Below are positions 34,487-46,168 of a stretch of DNA of 64,000 nucleotides, one piece after another (the first letter of the stretch is position 1; the number at the start of each line of letters is the position of its first letter). The DNA comes from Earliella scabrosa. Taxonomy: Eukaryota > Basidiomycota > Agaricomycetes > Polyporales > Polyporaceae. A program made the translations under genes and the position numbers. The notes under the pieces were generated by a model that was not told where the DNA came from, made no database searches, and saw only the letters and a program-made list of their open reading frames with translations. The stretch spans positions 682,001 through 746,000 of the forward strand of contig JABYQQ010000013.1 of NCBI GenBank assembly GCA_022605405.1, written 5' to 3'.

Positions 34487-35929
34487 TGCCAGCCCAGTCT
34501 CCTCAATGCATGTTGGAGCAGTGCTACGAGTACGACTAATGCCCGACGAGACCCGAGATGACCTCCAACTCCATTAACCCGCATGACGACGAAACGCGCG
34601 CACGAGACAACAGCCCCCGGAGAGAAGTTCTACTAGTAGCCAGTCACTTGTTAACAGACTTTTTTCGAACAGTACTGGACTCGTATATTATTATATGTAG
34701 CAGCACTTTTCGCATTCCATTCGACCACCACACCCATCCGCACGCGCACCCCACCACCCCCCATCCCTCCTTCTCTCTCACATCCTCGCATCTGTCGCTT
34801 GCTTTCGCGGACCCATTTATTCTCGCACCCATTATCTTACTCGAACGACGATCTAGCTATAGACTTCTCCGAACTTACTGCTTCTTGTCTCCCCAACCAT
34901 ACGTATGTACGTACTCGCAGCAGTACTAGTACCGGTACCCCAGGCACCAGGGCGTTGTTCATGGCGGGTTTCCTCCCCCCTATAAAGCTGGATGGACTTG
35001 AACACCACGACAGATACTTGGCGGCTCGCCCGAGCATGATGATACCCATACCCCACCGTATTCTAGCTTTCAGCCGGCTCTGTCACTCTCACGCGGGAAC
35101 GCGCTAGCTGTCGGCGAGAAGAGGTTCAGACGCCGTCGGCTCCGGCGGACAACGGAGTCCTCAATATTCAATGTTCAAAATTCAACGTCGAACGCGCATT
35201 CGTCGCTTCGGCTGCGTGTGCGCACGCTCGACTTCCGATTTGTGTCTTTGCTTTCCGAAGCAGACGATGCATTCAATACCGGCTAGCGCGCGACGTCTCG
35301 CTAGCCCCCCTCGTGCGCTCGTAGCCCAGCGCGCGGCGTTCGCGTCGCATCTAAGGCGGGCCACGAAGCGTCCAGACACGGGCAAAGGAGGGTGGGGTGC
35401 GGTCATAGCAGGCAGGTGCCCGCGAGAGCTATCAGAACGTCAGAAGGGTCCGTCTGGGACTTGTTGAGAGCTCGAGATGCGCACATCATCTCACGCGGAC
35501 ACGCGTGCGGATGCGGATGATGTCGACGGACGGTCTTCCCTGCGTGCTGCGTGCTGCGCGGTGCCCTTCTCGCTGGCTTCTGGCTGTCGGGTGGATGCAT
35601 GATATGGCCCACGCGGACGCATGCCCCACCTGTCGCTGAACGTTGAACGAGGGTGCGGAACCGAGGGTAGACGTGATGTCCTACTAGTAGCCGAAGAGTG
35701 GCAGAGAAACACGAACTCGGGGAGCTAGACAGATAAAGAGAGCCTCGTGGGTGGATCCTAGCTATGATACATACATACAACATGTACAGATGGCGACAGA
35801 TGCGCAGAGAGCTAAATGAGTGTCCGTTTCCTCCTCCTCTCCTCCTAGATCGCATATGAGTCTTGTGCGCGAGATCATGCCGGCATTAACACCGTGCCCG
35901 GCGAGCGAGATCTTCCATCTCTCCCAAGC
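34487..35929. other. Convergent intergenic region without a recognised gene
   Basis: About 1.4 kb between two convergent genes, long for this compact window. Three TACTAGTA octamers occur at 34631, 34924 and 35682. A run of related words (AATATTCAATGTTCAAAATTCAA) lies near 35163. No protein or RNA gene was recognised, but a non-coding transcript cannot be excluded. Confidence 0.5.
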
Positions 35930-38900
35930 TCAAGAGGACGCGAGCCGGGCCTCGAGGCCCTTCTTGATAGCTGCACGGAAGGAATAAAGAGTCAGACATG
36001 TTCCAGCGCAGGCCGCCGGGCTTCCCGTGCGCACGACCGGCGGGGAAGCCCGCGCAAGAATGGATTCAGAGCGGACAGCCGGCTCACCTTCGCACGTCTC
36101 GCGGGCGTCGCCAAACAGCATCTTCGTTCCGGGCATGAAGAACATAGGGTTCGGGACGTCGGCTGCGGTGGTGGAGAACGGGACGTAAGTTCATCAGGAT
36201 TCAGCACTCGCGTGTGCACTTCCGTGCGATGGGCGTCCCCGAGCGCCGCCGGGGCGCGCATGGAATGCATGGGAAGCGGGGCTGGTACTCACCGTAGCCA
36301 CTGGACATGCCGCGCTTCATGACGATGACCTGCTTGCTCTTCCACGCGTGCAGCACCGGCATGCCTGCGATGGGCGAGCCCGGCTCGAGCGCGATGGGGT
36401 TGACCGTGTCGTTCGCGCCAATGATGAGCGTCACGTCCGTGTCGCCAAAGTCATCGTTGATTTCGTCCATCTCCAGCACAACTGTCAGTGTCAGGGGACA
36501 TTGATGGTCAGCGCTCCGATGCGGCGAGGGTCCGACATGCAATCAACGAAGCGATGCGTACTGTCATACGGTACAGAGGCCTCCGCCAGCAAGAGGTTGC
36601 ACTGCCCTGGCATCCTAACGGAGTTCGACAGTTAACTATGTGCGCCCACGTTGTTTGTTGAATAACCGCATGCACGAACCTTCCCGCCACAGGGTGAATC
36701 GCGAAGCGCACGTTGATGCCCTTTGACCGCAACATCCTGACCACGTCGGAGATTGCATATTGCGCCTTCGCAACAGCCATACCATAGCCAACGACCTGCG
36801 CATCGTCGTTAGAACAACACATGCAGATGGCGGGGTGGCCCCAATAATAGAATTAGAATGACTCGTACCAAAATAACATTCTCCGAGTTGAGTAGGCTGT
36901 CGACCGTGTCGTCAACGCTCGTCTTCGTGATGGTGCCTTCGATCTTGTGCTCCGGTTGTCCGGCGGGTGCGCTGATGCCTCCGAAGAGGACATTTGTCAG
37001 CGTCCGATTCATGGCAACACACTACGATCTGTCGTCAGCGAGAGCCAGCGGGCGCAGGAGCTGCAGAGCCATACCATGATGTACGAGAGAATCGAACCGC
37101 TGACTCCAATCAGCGATCCGACGGTCGTGAGGAGCGGATTGTCCAACATGAATCCTGTAAAACGACTATCGGTCAACTTGAACATGCTCCGCAAATAGTG
37201 TTCCGGTTACCTTCGGCGACCAAAGCAAACCCAGAATACGCGTTCAGGACCGTGATGACCACAGCTGTTCAATATCACGCATTAGTGAGGCTTCTTCGAC
37301 ATTCCATTCCGTCGAGAATAGAACAGATACTCACGCATATCCCCGCCTCCGATCGCAGCCGTAGTGGTAAAGCCCTTGATGAAGCTCAGGAGGGTGTTTG
37401 CCCCCAGGAATCCAGCGGCGACCAACGGCACAGATGGTGCCATCGTGACGAACGCGCCCATCGCTGCGACGTTGGTGGCGAGCAGCGAGGAGTTCACGAA
37501 GTGCTTAGCCGGGATGTGAACCGGCCGGGATGACATGCGACCAGCGAGCTTCAAGAACGCAACAACGGATCCGGTGAACGTGATACCGCCTGCAGGGGAG
37601 CAGTTAGACGCTGCACATCATATGCACGCGTTGCCACGACGACTTACCAATGAGGACACCGAGGTATGCAGTGACCAAGTGGAGCGTCGTAGCGTGCGAC
37701 AGGTCCGCAAGCACACTCGCGATGCTGGTCATGACCGCTGCGAGACCGACGACAGAGTGCAGTGCAGCCACCATCTGCGGCAGTTCGATAGCCGTGATCC
37801 TGCGCCCGATCACTGTACCGAGGGTCCCACCGAGCGCAGCGACGCCAGCAAACTGGGCGAGCACCTCTGGTGGGAAGCCGACGGCGAGTAGCGATGCGAG
37901 GATACCGGAACCGACACCGAGCATACCGAGAATGTTGCCCTGCCGAGCGGTCGTCTGCGCTGCAAGCCCGGAAATGGAACCTGAGGGAAAGGGTTAGCGA
38001 CCATGGAGGCATGAAACGCGTGGAGTCGATACATACTGATACACAGCACGCTACTGACAAGGTAGCCGGCCTGAACGAGGCCAGACATGCCCGTGGTCGC
38101 AGCGAATATGTAACCACCAGTGTAGAGGACCGCGGGGACACCATAGAGCCAGGCGTACTCCGGTGGGTCGGTATCACCTGCAGAATACTATGAGCCTCCA
38201 CTACGAGGCACTTTGGAGTTGGCGCACTCACGCTTGAACATATCGAGCATCCGTTTAGTGATCACGAAGCCACCAGCGACGTTCACACTAGCCAGGAGCA
38301 CCGAGGCCGCGCCCAAAGCCTGCGGGATCGTCGTAGGCAAGTATCCGCCACCCATAACGAACATGCCCCCAACGCCCACCATTCCGGAGATGGCGTTCGT
38401 GACCGACATGAGCGGGGAGTGCAGCGCGGGCGCGACGCCCCAGACGACACGGTAGCCGATCAGACCAGCGAGACCGAACGTGAAGAAGTTGCTCATGAAC
38501 GCAGGGCCCGTGAGCTTGCCCAGCGCGACCACCGAGCCCATGCCGCCGGTGACCACTGCGACCTCGCGGGTGACCTTCTGCCAGGGAGTTAGCGCCTTTG
38601 CTTCTGCAGCCTCAGCAACCTTGGCAGCGCTGGGCGGCGCGACCGGGGGCGGGGCGGGACGAGGAGCAGGTGGAAGGAGATTGCCGTTCTGCAGAACGAT
38701 TGCGCCGCGGACAACCTCGTCGTTTAGGTCAATCGCAAACCGGCCGTCACCACCGATGGAGAGCAGGAACTTGGTGACATTGTTCGAGTAGAGTGTGGAC
38801 GATTGGGTCGGGAGGCGAGAGGGCAGATCAGTGTATCCTGTCGAACGCGTCAACGTCATTCGGCAGTTGGAGGATACTTTTACTTACCAATGATCTTAAC

Positions 38901-40529
38901 ACCCTTGTGAACGTGGAGCTCTCCTGGCTTCGTGACAGCGCAGTTTCCGCCAGTCTCAGCAGCCAAGTCGACGATAACAGACCCTTGCTTCATAGCAGCG
39001 ACCATCTGCGTACCAGAACTCATCAGTCGCAAGTCACAAACATTCGCTAGGTACCTTACTCACCTCCTCGGTGATGAGCTTGGGCGCGGGCTTGCCAGGG
39101 ATAAGAGCCTAATCCGACAGTCAGTATGGAATACAGAAGAGCAGACAGTGCAAGCACATACCGTAGTAATAACGATGTCGACATCTTTGCACTGTTCCAT
39201 GAACAAAGCCATCTCAGCCTCGATGAATTCCTTCGACATCTCCTTTGCGTAACCGCCTTGGCCTTCACCAGACTCCTCGATCTCGACTTCAAGGAACTCC
39301 GCACCGAGGGACTGAACCTGTTCGCGCGCTGCAGCACGGGTATCAAAGCCACGCACAATGGCACCCATACGTCTAGCCTGTAATTGCGATGTCAGCGCTG
39401 CTTTCATAGCGCATATAAGAGGACTCACCGTAGCGATAGCACTCAAACCAGCGACGCCTGCGCCGATGACGAGGACTTTACAAGGTGGAATCTGCGCAGT
39501 TAACGCTTAGCACCACGCAAATCGCTGGGCGAGTCATGAAGCACCTTTCTACAGACCGAGGGATATCTCAGTACACGTTCAACAAGAGGACCAAGCATTA
39601 CTCACCCAGCCGCAGTGACCTGACCAGTGAAGTACCGTCCGAAGTGATTAGCGGCCTCTAGAACAGCTTTGTATCCAGCGATGTTTGCCATTGAACTAGG
39701 CATGAATGCGTCGGTCGAGTACATGCGCAACAGAACATCCACAAACACACCTCAAAGCATCAAAGACCTGTGCGCGAGATATCCGAGGTATCATCTCCAT
39801 AGCGAACGCGGTGGCCTTGCGCGCCGCCAATGCATCCACGATGGGCTTGTTCTGGTTCGGGTATAGGAACGAAATGAGTGTGCTCCCCTCCTTCACCAGC
39901 TCCGCCTCCTGGCCATAGACTGGCGGCCGGACTTTGAGCAGGATGTCCGACCGTTCTAAGAGCTCGTTCTTGTCTACAATGATGGCGCCTGCGGCTCTAT
40001 ACTGTTCGTCTAGAAACTGCGCCTCGAGACCGGCCGACTTCTCCACGAGCACCTGGCCGAAGCCCTTCTTGAGGAGCAGGGCGGCATTCTGGGGCGTGAG
40101 GGCCACGCGGCGTTCATTTGGATAGATTTCGAGGGGGACACCGACACGGAGATCGGAGTACGGGATGCCTTGGCGCAGTGGGTTTGGGTTAGGTTCAAAT
40201 TATCTCCAACTCGTACGTCCGAGCTCGGACGACATGAGAACAGACGCGCTCACCTGGTGCTTCGTCCTTCGCAGCGCCGGCTGGCTTTGTATTGGCTCCA
40301 GACGGAGCGTTCCGGCGAGTGAGGGTGGTGTGGAAAGAGCGGTGGGAGCACGAGACTGGAGGCCCGCGGTGGCACGATTCGATTAGGACTAGGTGTAAGA
40401 AGGAGCGTATATACTGCGTATATGCGCTGCATTCTAGCACTCACCCTTCAACTGGGATGCCGTGGCACCCAGGGACCTGGCCCGACAACGGATTCCCCAC
40501 GCGCCGACGAGCAGGATGTCGATGGCCAT
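35930..40529 (-). CDS. NNT: Proton-translocating NAD(P)+ transhydrogenase, mitochondrial, single chain
   Basis: Exons complement(join(35930..35970, 36088..36162, 36293..36481, 36562..36614, 36680..36795, 36869..37021, 37075..37154, 37211..37264, 37335..37589, 37648..37980, 38037..38177, 38232..38837, 38888..39005, 39064..39108, 39162..39377, 39429..39491, 39545..39548, 39606..39695, 39751..40168, 40254..40355, 40445..40529)) give 1078 aa, matching full-length NNT. The enzyme couples proton entry to reduction of NADP+ by NADH in the mitochondrial inner membrane. After an Arg-rich presequence come dI ([23 protein letters not shown]-binding [15 protein letters not shown]), an Ala/Pro linker, membrane dII ([37 protein letters not shown]) and NADP-binding dIII ([26 protein letters not shown]). 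Both halves are fused, as in animal NNT. A 4-nt exon (39545..39548) restores the AAGKIPPCKV frame. Confidence 0.96.
39545..39548 (-). other. NNT: 4-nt internal microexon of NNT
   Basis: On the minus strand TCTGTAG|AAAG|GTGCTT. Without it the join from 39606 to 39491 is out of frame. With it, the protein reads [18 protein letters not shown], the conserved NNT/alanine-dehydrogenase sequence. The flanking introns are 57 and 53 nt, normal for this window. Confidence 0.8.
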
Positions 40530-41042
40530 GGCTGTCGCTGGCCGACAGAGACAGAGATGCTCAGGCCGCGGTGGTGTTAAGGAGAGTAGGTGGCCAGCGT
40601 CGCAAGGTCAGGGCGGGAGAGTGGTGTGCGCGCTGTAGCCGATCGATTGGTTGGGAAGGCGGGGAGAAGACGAGTCACTTGACCGCCGAAGGTACTCCAG
40701 CAGACCTGGCGGGACTTCTTGCCACAGCAGTCACACCAGTGCCCATGCAGAACCCGAGGTCAGGCGGCCTCGCGAGAGTGTGTCCGAGCGCAGGCCTGTC
40801 CAGTCCTGACCTCTTCGCACGCTTAGCTCTCCCCCATTCCTGCACGGCATGATCGCGCTGCTGATCCGGCCTCCTTTACCCCGCGTTACCCCGCATTATC
40901 AAGTCCGCCCTGTGGCGGCCCATGTGTCCCTCCCCCGGCGCACTCGAACGGAAGGTTCGTCTCAGCAAAGTCTAGTCGTGTCTGTATTGATATGATACAT
41001 AAGCGCATGCGTCCGACCCGGTATCGTTACAGCAAGGGTGCT
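40530..41042. other. Intergenic region: NNT promoter and 3' flank of the DapA-like gene
   Basis: About 510 bases between two minus-strand genes. No gene or clear regulatory motif was seen. Confidence 0.5.
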
Positions 41043-42308
41043 TCATGACTGGATCTTCCCGCTCAGCTCCCGCTCAATCTGGACCAGCTCCTGCGTGTGC
41101 GGGTGTTCCCACAGCGCCGCCCCCGCCGCAGCCTCAGTCGGCACCAGCGGCCTCCGAGGGTTGCCACCATACCCATACATCTTCTCCAGCAGGAACTTCG
41201 TCCCCGCAATGCCGGCCTTCGCGATCGTGTAGTCCGCGCGCGCAACGATCCCCTGCAGCCGCTGAGCCTCCGGGAGGACCGACGGGTCTGTCGTCGCCTT
41301 CTCCGAGAGGGCAAACAGCTTAGCGAGGGTGTACTGCAAAGCGCGGATGATCGGCCGTCAGCAAGATGACGCGGTCGATCATGGATTAACAACATACAGG
41401 TGCGATGTTTGCGAGACCGGTGATTGCGCCGTGGCCGTTCACGTATGCCGACGTCAGGATGAAGTCCGCGAAGCCGCCGAGGACGAGGAATGGTGCGTGT
41501 GCGTTCTTGCGGGGATGTGATGACGCAAAGGAGGGGTCGGAGACAGTTGCGCAGATGCGCGTGAGCTTACCAACGTTGCCACACCTGGAGCGCGGGTTTG
41601 AATATACGCTTTAAGCAACACGATGAATGGAACGAACGTACGTCAGCTTCACGCCAGCCAGGTTGGGGTTCTCCTCCGCCAACTCCGTGATGATGTCCGA
41701 GTCCAGATCGATCCCACCAGCAGCTCCGGGGACTGCCATGGCCGTTCAGCCCGGTCCCACCGCTCAAGAAACGTTCCCACTCACAATTGTAGATGATGAC
41801 GGGTATAGGGCTCTTCTCGGATACCTCCGACCAGAATGCCTTCAGAGCGTTCTTGTTGTTTGCCAGCGCGCCGGCGAAGTAGCCGCTGCAGATGACGATG
41901 ACATAGTCTGCACCGGCCGCCGCCGCCTCCTTCGACAGCTCGATCGTCTCCCGGGTGCTGCCCGCACCAGAGCCGGAGATGATGGGGACTTCCTTGAAGC
42001 CAGCGTCATCCAAGACCTGCCGGGCGGTCTTGATGAGGTCGACGCGCTCTTGGTGCGAAAGGTGGTGCGCCTCGCCCATCGTGCCCGCAAGTAGAGGCTT
42101 CACGCCCGCCTTGATCAACCGGAGGACATGCGCGGCCTGCGCTTGCAAGTCTATGAAGACAGATACAACAAGAGACACGCTCGATCAACGAGCTGCACGC
42201 GTGATCGGCGGGGTAGAACGTACCGACATCCTCGGTGTCTGGGTGGAAGAAGGTGGGGAGCGGGGCGTAGATGCCAGCTTCAAGCGGACGGACGACACTG
42301 GCGGACAT
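41043..42308 (-). CDS. DapA/HOGA-family class I aldolase (4-hydroxy-2-oxoglutarate or 2-keto-3-deoxy-sugar-acid aldolase)
   Basis: Exons complement(join(41043..41333, 41398..41584, 41642..41732, 41785..42150, 42224..42308)) give 339 aa. It belongs to the pyruvate-dependent Schiff-base aldolases of the dihydrodipicolinate-synthase fold. Seen in the sequence: the start block GIYAPLPTFFHPDTED, the pyruvate-binding motif LLAGTMGEAHHLS, the catalytic Tyr149 in IIYNFPGAAGG, the Schiff-base Lys179 in AGVKLTYVCGN, and LGGFADFILTSAYVNGHGAI. Fungi make lysine by the aminoadipate route, so a true lysine-pathway role is unlikely. Related fungal proteins act in 4-hydroxyproline/oxoglutarate or sugar-acid (for example galacturonate) breakdown. 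The substrate is undecided, and no neighbouring pathway gene helps. Confidence 0.9.
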
Positions 42309-43491
42309 GTTTGAGGAGCACGAGCGACGAAGGAGTCGAGGATGAGGAATTCTGCAGATCTTGCTTCGTTCCACTTTTATGAGGAGGTCGATTTGTAGTC
42401 GGACCGGAGCTCCCGGCACGAGCCGACACACCTGACCGGGCGGGCCGCCCCCACACGGTTCGTTATCGAAGTCCTCCCTCCTCCATCCATCTTGATCGAA
42501 GGTAATCACCGTCGCCGCTTCTGGCACTGTCGGCGGAGCCACCAGGGGCACCAGTTCAGGGCACCCGCATGCATATTCTGTTGCGGACCCGCCTTGCCGA
42601 CGTTTACGCAGCTTCCGGCGAGCACGTTCGCGGCGACAGATGCGCGGTGCGAGAAGAGACGCAAGCTCAGCGCGACATCTCGCGACATGCGTGCGGACCG
42701 ACGGTGCTGGCCGAGTCGGCTAAACTCCTACGCAGCGCATGACTCCGCGTCCGTCGCCAAGCTGCTCCTCATCCAGGCGCACGGGCATCCTAATGGGGAG
42801 AACACCGCGCGCTCGAAGCGAGGCGAGCTGACACCTGCAGAAGTTGCTCGCACTCCACGAGAACACATCACGCGTCGCATGGATGAGGCTGCGTGAACGG
42901 AGGTGCACAACAGTGGAAGGACAATGACAGCTGCCCGTGACACTCATAGGGAACCGATACCATCGTCCGCGTGGGTTTGAGGACGCCGGAAGACCATCCA
43001 CGAGCGGGGTGAATGAACGGCGAACCCTGGTTTGATCTACTGTTCACGAACCTGGGAGGTCATGGTCAGTCATAAGAAGTCCGGAAGCGCGAAAGCCTTG
43101 CCAGCATGGGTCACCGACGCGTCATTGTCTCAAGCGAAGCGAGGTCGTATCCCCCCAATTCATGATACATAGATACGGATAGCTTCGCCTATTCAAAACG
43201 CGATGCATCTGGAAGATGACACCATGGTGAGTGGACGCCGGACCAGATATGACTAGTTATTCCTCATGCCCGAGGACTCACCGACAGTTCGGAGGATCAG
43301 ACGTCTCCCGACGATCGAGTATTCTGTGCGCGGTGTGGAAATAGACTGTTCTCGGACGTAGTAAACTTTGCAGCCCACCAACATCGGGTTTGACGCGAAG
43401 AGACAGAGCACATATGATAACAATCTGTCCAACAAACAAGAGGACAGCTCAGTGCTAAGACGTCAAATTGGTGTCATTCTGGACTCACAAT
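42309..43491. other. Intergenic region without a recognised gene
   Basis: About 1.2 kb between two minus-strand genes. A 134-residue Arg/Ala-rich frame on the plus strand (42492-42896) lacks any domain and introns and is probably chance. The stretch should hold the promoter of the DapA-like gene and the PUS4 3' end. Confidence 0.55.
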
Positions 43492-44678
43492 CTATCCCAC
43501 AACTTCCAGCTTGTCTAGTACCTCTCGTTCCCACTCTTTGCGACCGTCGGCATCCGCTTCACCTTCATCCGTCAACGCTTTCTGGAATACCTCCCATGGA
43601 ACGCAGGCGCGGTCGTCTGCTTCTGTCGGCTCCAGTGCGAACCGCCCTTGTCGTGACCTTGTAAGCGTGACGACATGACCTGCGGACCCAAGTGCATGTG
43701 CGAGGTCGTGTACGATAGAGCGGACATATGTCCCGCCCGAAACCTTCATTCGAAGGACGAACGCAGTGGGGACCTCCTCCAAGGATCCGTCTGCCTCAGG
43801 CTCGTCCTTGATTGAGACGGAGCTATCGACGCTCTTCAGAGCTTTCTCCATCGCCTCCTGCTCCTCCTTAGTAAACTTCTTCTCCGGCCACCGGAAGGAG
43901 TGATCGCTGCCTTTCCACTCGACCAGCTCGAGCGAGTGCACCGTCACTTTCCGTTTCTCGATCGGACGGGGCAATGGGGTGCCACTGCGCGCATATTCAT
44001 AGAGCGGCTTTCCGTCCATCTTCAACGCGGAGAACCTATCCCGGACGAGGGTACGTTAGCGGCAGCACATAGTTCGGAGTCCGCGCAGAGGCAGATACGC
44101 ACACGGGTGGCACCTGCTCTATCTCGCCCCGGAACTGTTCCAACGCCTGCTCGACCTGCTCCCTTGTGACATGATGCCACGGCGCGACGCGCACTTGCTT
44201 TCCCTCGCTATCGTACGTGTCCGTCTCGCAGCCCAACAGACACGTGGTCCGGTACTCCTGCGCGCATCGGTCAACTCTGCGGTCTAGCTGTATGCACAGT
44301 TGCGCATGACTTTGATTACCTTGACACAGTCGAGGAACTCGGACAGTTTTTTCGTACCTTTGCCCACGCCTACAACTACATGCCCACTCAGAATGCGTGG
44401 CCAATGGTGGAAGCAGGACACGATTCACCAAGGACGCCATCCGCAAGAGGATCCAACGTGCCTCCCTGCCCGATCTTCACCGCGCCTCTCCCGTTGTCGA
44501 ACTTTCCTCTCTTCCGCTTCGATTTACCCGCTTGCGCCAGCGCGTCCGCATTGACAAAGAGCGGGGACTTCGCGACTAGTTTCTTGACGTCGTTCACTAT
44601 AGACATCGACGTCGGACCCGACGGCTTGACCACTCCGAAGAGCGCAGACATGGCCCCTTCGGGAGTATCTTTCGGCAT
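43492..44678 (-). CDS. PUS4: tRNA pseudouridine-55 synthase (TruB/PUS4)
   Basis: Exons complement(join(43492..44035, 44103..44257, 44320..44375, 44429..44678)) give 334 aa. The enzyme isomerises U55 in the T-loop of tRNAs. The catalytic motif GQGGTLDPLADGVLVVGVG carries the nucleophile Asp76. Other TruB blocks follow: GTKKLSEFLDCVKEYRTTCL, the KMDGKPLYEYAR segment after PPVFSAL, and SGGTYVRSIVHDLAHALGS near the C-terminus. A Lys/Glu-rich insert of about 50 residues separates the last two. In-frame upstream ATGs reach 44807 and could give an N-terminal extension for mitochondrial targeting, as yeast Pus4 works in nucleus and mitochondria. Start 44678 is the conservative choice. Confidence 0.93.
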
Positions 44679-44995
44679 GATGCACCGCAGGTGGCTAGGA
44701 GGATACGGAGGTGGCACTTTCGTGCAGACTTGCGAGCTCCAGCGATGGCCCAGACGAAATGGTCGCAAGCAGGCAGGAGAAGTTGACAGTGAGAGCATCC
44801 GTACCACGTTGTCGTATTAGCCGCCCGGGGCGACTGGTGACAGAAGGCGTTCTCACAAGCGACAGATGTGCACACAAAGTGACGTTGAGTAGTCCGAACT
44901 GCGAACCTCTGGACTGCCCTATGATACTACATGCATATACAGCCGACGTGATTGGTACGCATTGATCCCTTTACATTTCTCTCCCCGCCGAGTCA
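44679..44995. other. PUS4 promoter and AKR 3' flank
   Basis: About 320 bases between tandem minus-strand genes. It may include an N-terminal extension of PUS4 up to 44807. Nothing else is seen. Confidence 0.5.
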
Positions 44996-46168
44996 TCAGT
45001 CATCCATAAACTTGCACTGTAAGCAGGTCCAGAGTCATTCAGTCGGAAGCAAGGTAGCAGGAGGGATCAACGTACAAATGCGCGGTTGTGTATCTTAGAT
45101 CCAGCCTCGTTGATGGATTCGACTTCCTCTGGTGTGAGGTCCGGCAGGGCCTGAGTTGCAATGTACTCCTTGACCCGCTCCTCTTTAGAGCTCGTGCTAT
45201 GTACACATGAATTCCAGGTTAGTCTGAGTGAGTATGCCATCCGAGCTGCGAACTGACGTGATTTCCGGAATCCCCTGGTTGCGCAGCCACAAGCCCAGAA
45301 CTTGGCCGGCTGTAACAGTCTTGCCGGTGTCCTTTTCCAGGCGTTGACGTATGGAGGTAAGAACGGGATCGACCGGGCCGCCTGGTTGACGGACGATCGG
45401 GGTCAACCCGCCGTACGATGTCGTAACAATGTTGTGCTTCTTATGGAGCTCAAGGAGCGGCACGGAGGCCTTGTACACATATGGGTGGTACTCGATCTAA
45501 AGACAGGAACGCCATACGGTCCCTGGACGTTAGCCTCCGTGAAGGGCTTGTGCATATGGTGCACGCACCTGGTTGACTGCGGGTGTAACAGTTGCGCTGT
45601 CCAAGAGCTCCTCGAGATCTTTCACTCGGAAGTTCGAAACGCCAATGCTCTTCGCTAGCCCCTCCTTCTGCAAGGCCTCGAACTCCTTCCACACAGACTT
45701 GATCTTGCCCTCGTGGTGGATGGGCATGTGGATGAGGAACAAGTCGACATAGTCGAGCTTGAGCTTCTTGAGAGAGTCCAAGAGGGTGTCGCGCACTGTT
45801 TTGCCCTCCGGGAGCTTGCCAAGCTTCGTGGTCACGAAAAGCTCAGCGCGCGGCTTGCCGGAAGACGCGATCGCGTTTCCGAGCGAATCCTCATTCTGGT
45901 ACATTTGTGCGCCATCAAGGTGGACGATCCCGTTGGCGATCGCGACGCGGACCGCGGCCTCTGCGTCCCGCTGGTAGAGAGCCGTTCCGGTGCCGAAGCC
46001 CAGCCACGGAATCTGCTTGCCGTCGTTGAGGGGGATGGTGAGGGGAGCCATGATGCGGGTGAGAGTAGTACTCGTGGAGGAGAAACGACGAAGAAGGGCG
46101 AATACCGCCATGCTTGCGAGAGCGACCGTTATGTAGGTGCGCGGTGATTTGAGCGGAACACCTCCCAT
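44996..46168 (-). CDS. Aldo-keto reductase, possibly membrane-anchored
   Basis: Exons complement(join(44996..45016, 45076..45196, 45258..45496, 45569..46168)) give 326 aa. It is an NAD(P)H-dependent reductase of the AKR TIM-barrel family, acting on aldehydes or ketones. The catalytic tetrad is visible as Asp85 and Tyr90 (HLDGAQMYQNED), Lys115 (FVTTKLGK) and His147 (LFLIHMPIH). Also present are IGVSNFRVKDLEELL and VNQIEYHPYVY. The last exon is only 21 nt and encodes CKFMDD. If translation starts at 46168, residues 10-27 form a hydrophobic segment (TYITVALASMAVFALLRRF) that could anchor the enzyme or target it to mitochondria. Start at the internal ATG 46051 (MAPLTIPL) would give a soluble enzyme of usual length. 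The natural substrate is unknown. Confidence 0.9.

Noticed and set aside
34487..35929. Possible transposon remnant in the long convergent gap
   Set aside because: No transposase or reverse-transcriptase motif, target-site duplication or paired terminal repeats were found; only short palindromic words occur.
42492..42896. 134-residue plus-strand frame between the aldolase and PUS4
   Set aside because: No domain, no splice support and Arg/Ala composition typical of chance frames.
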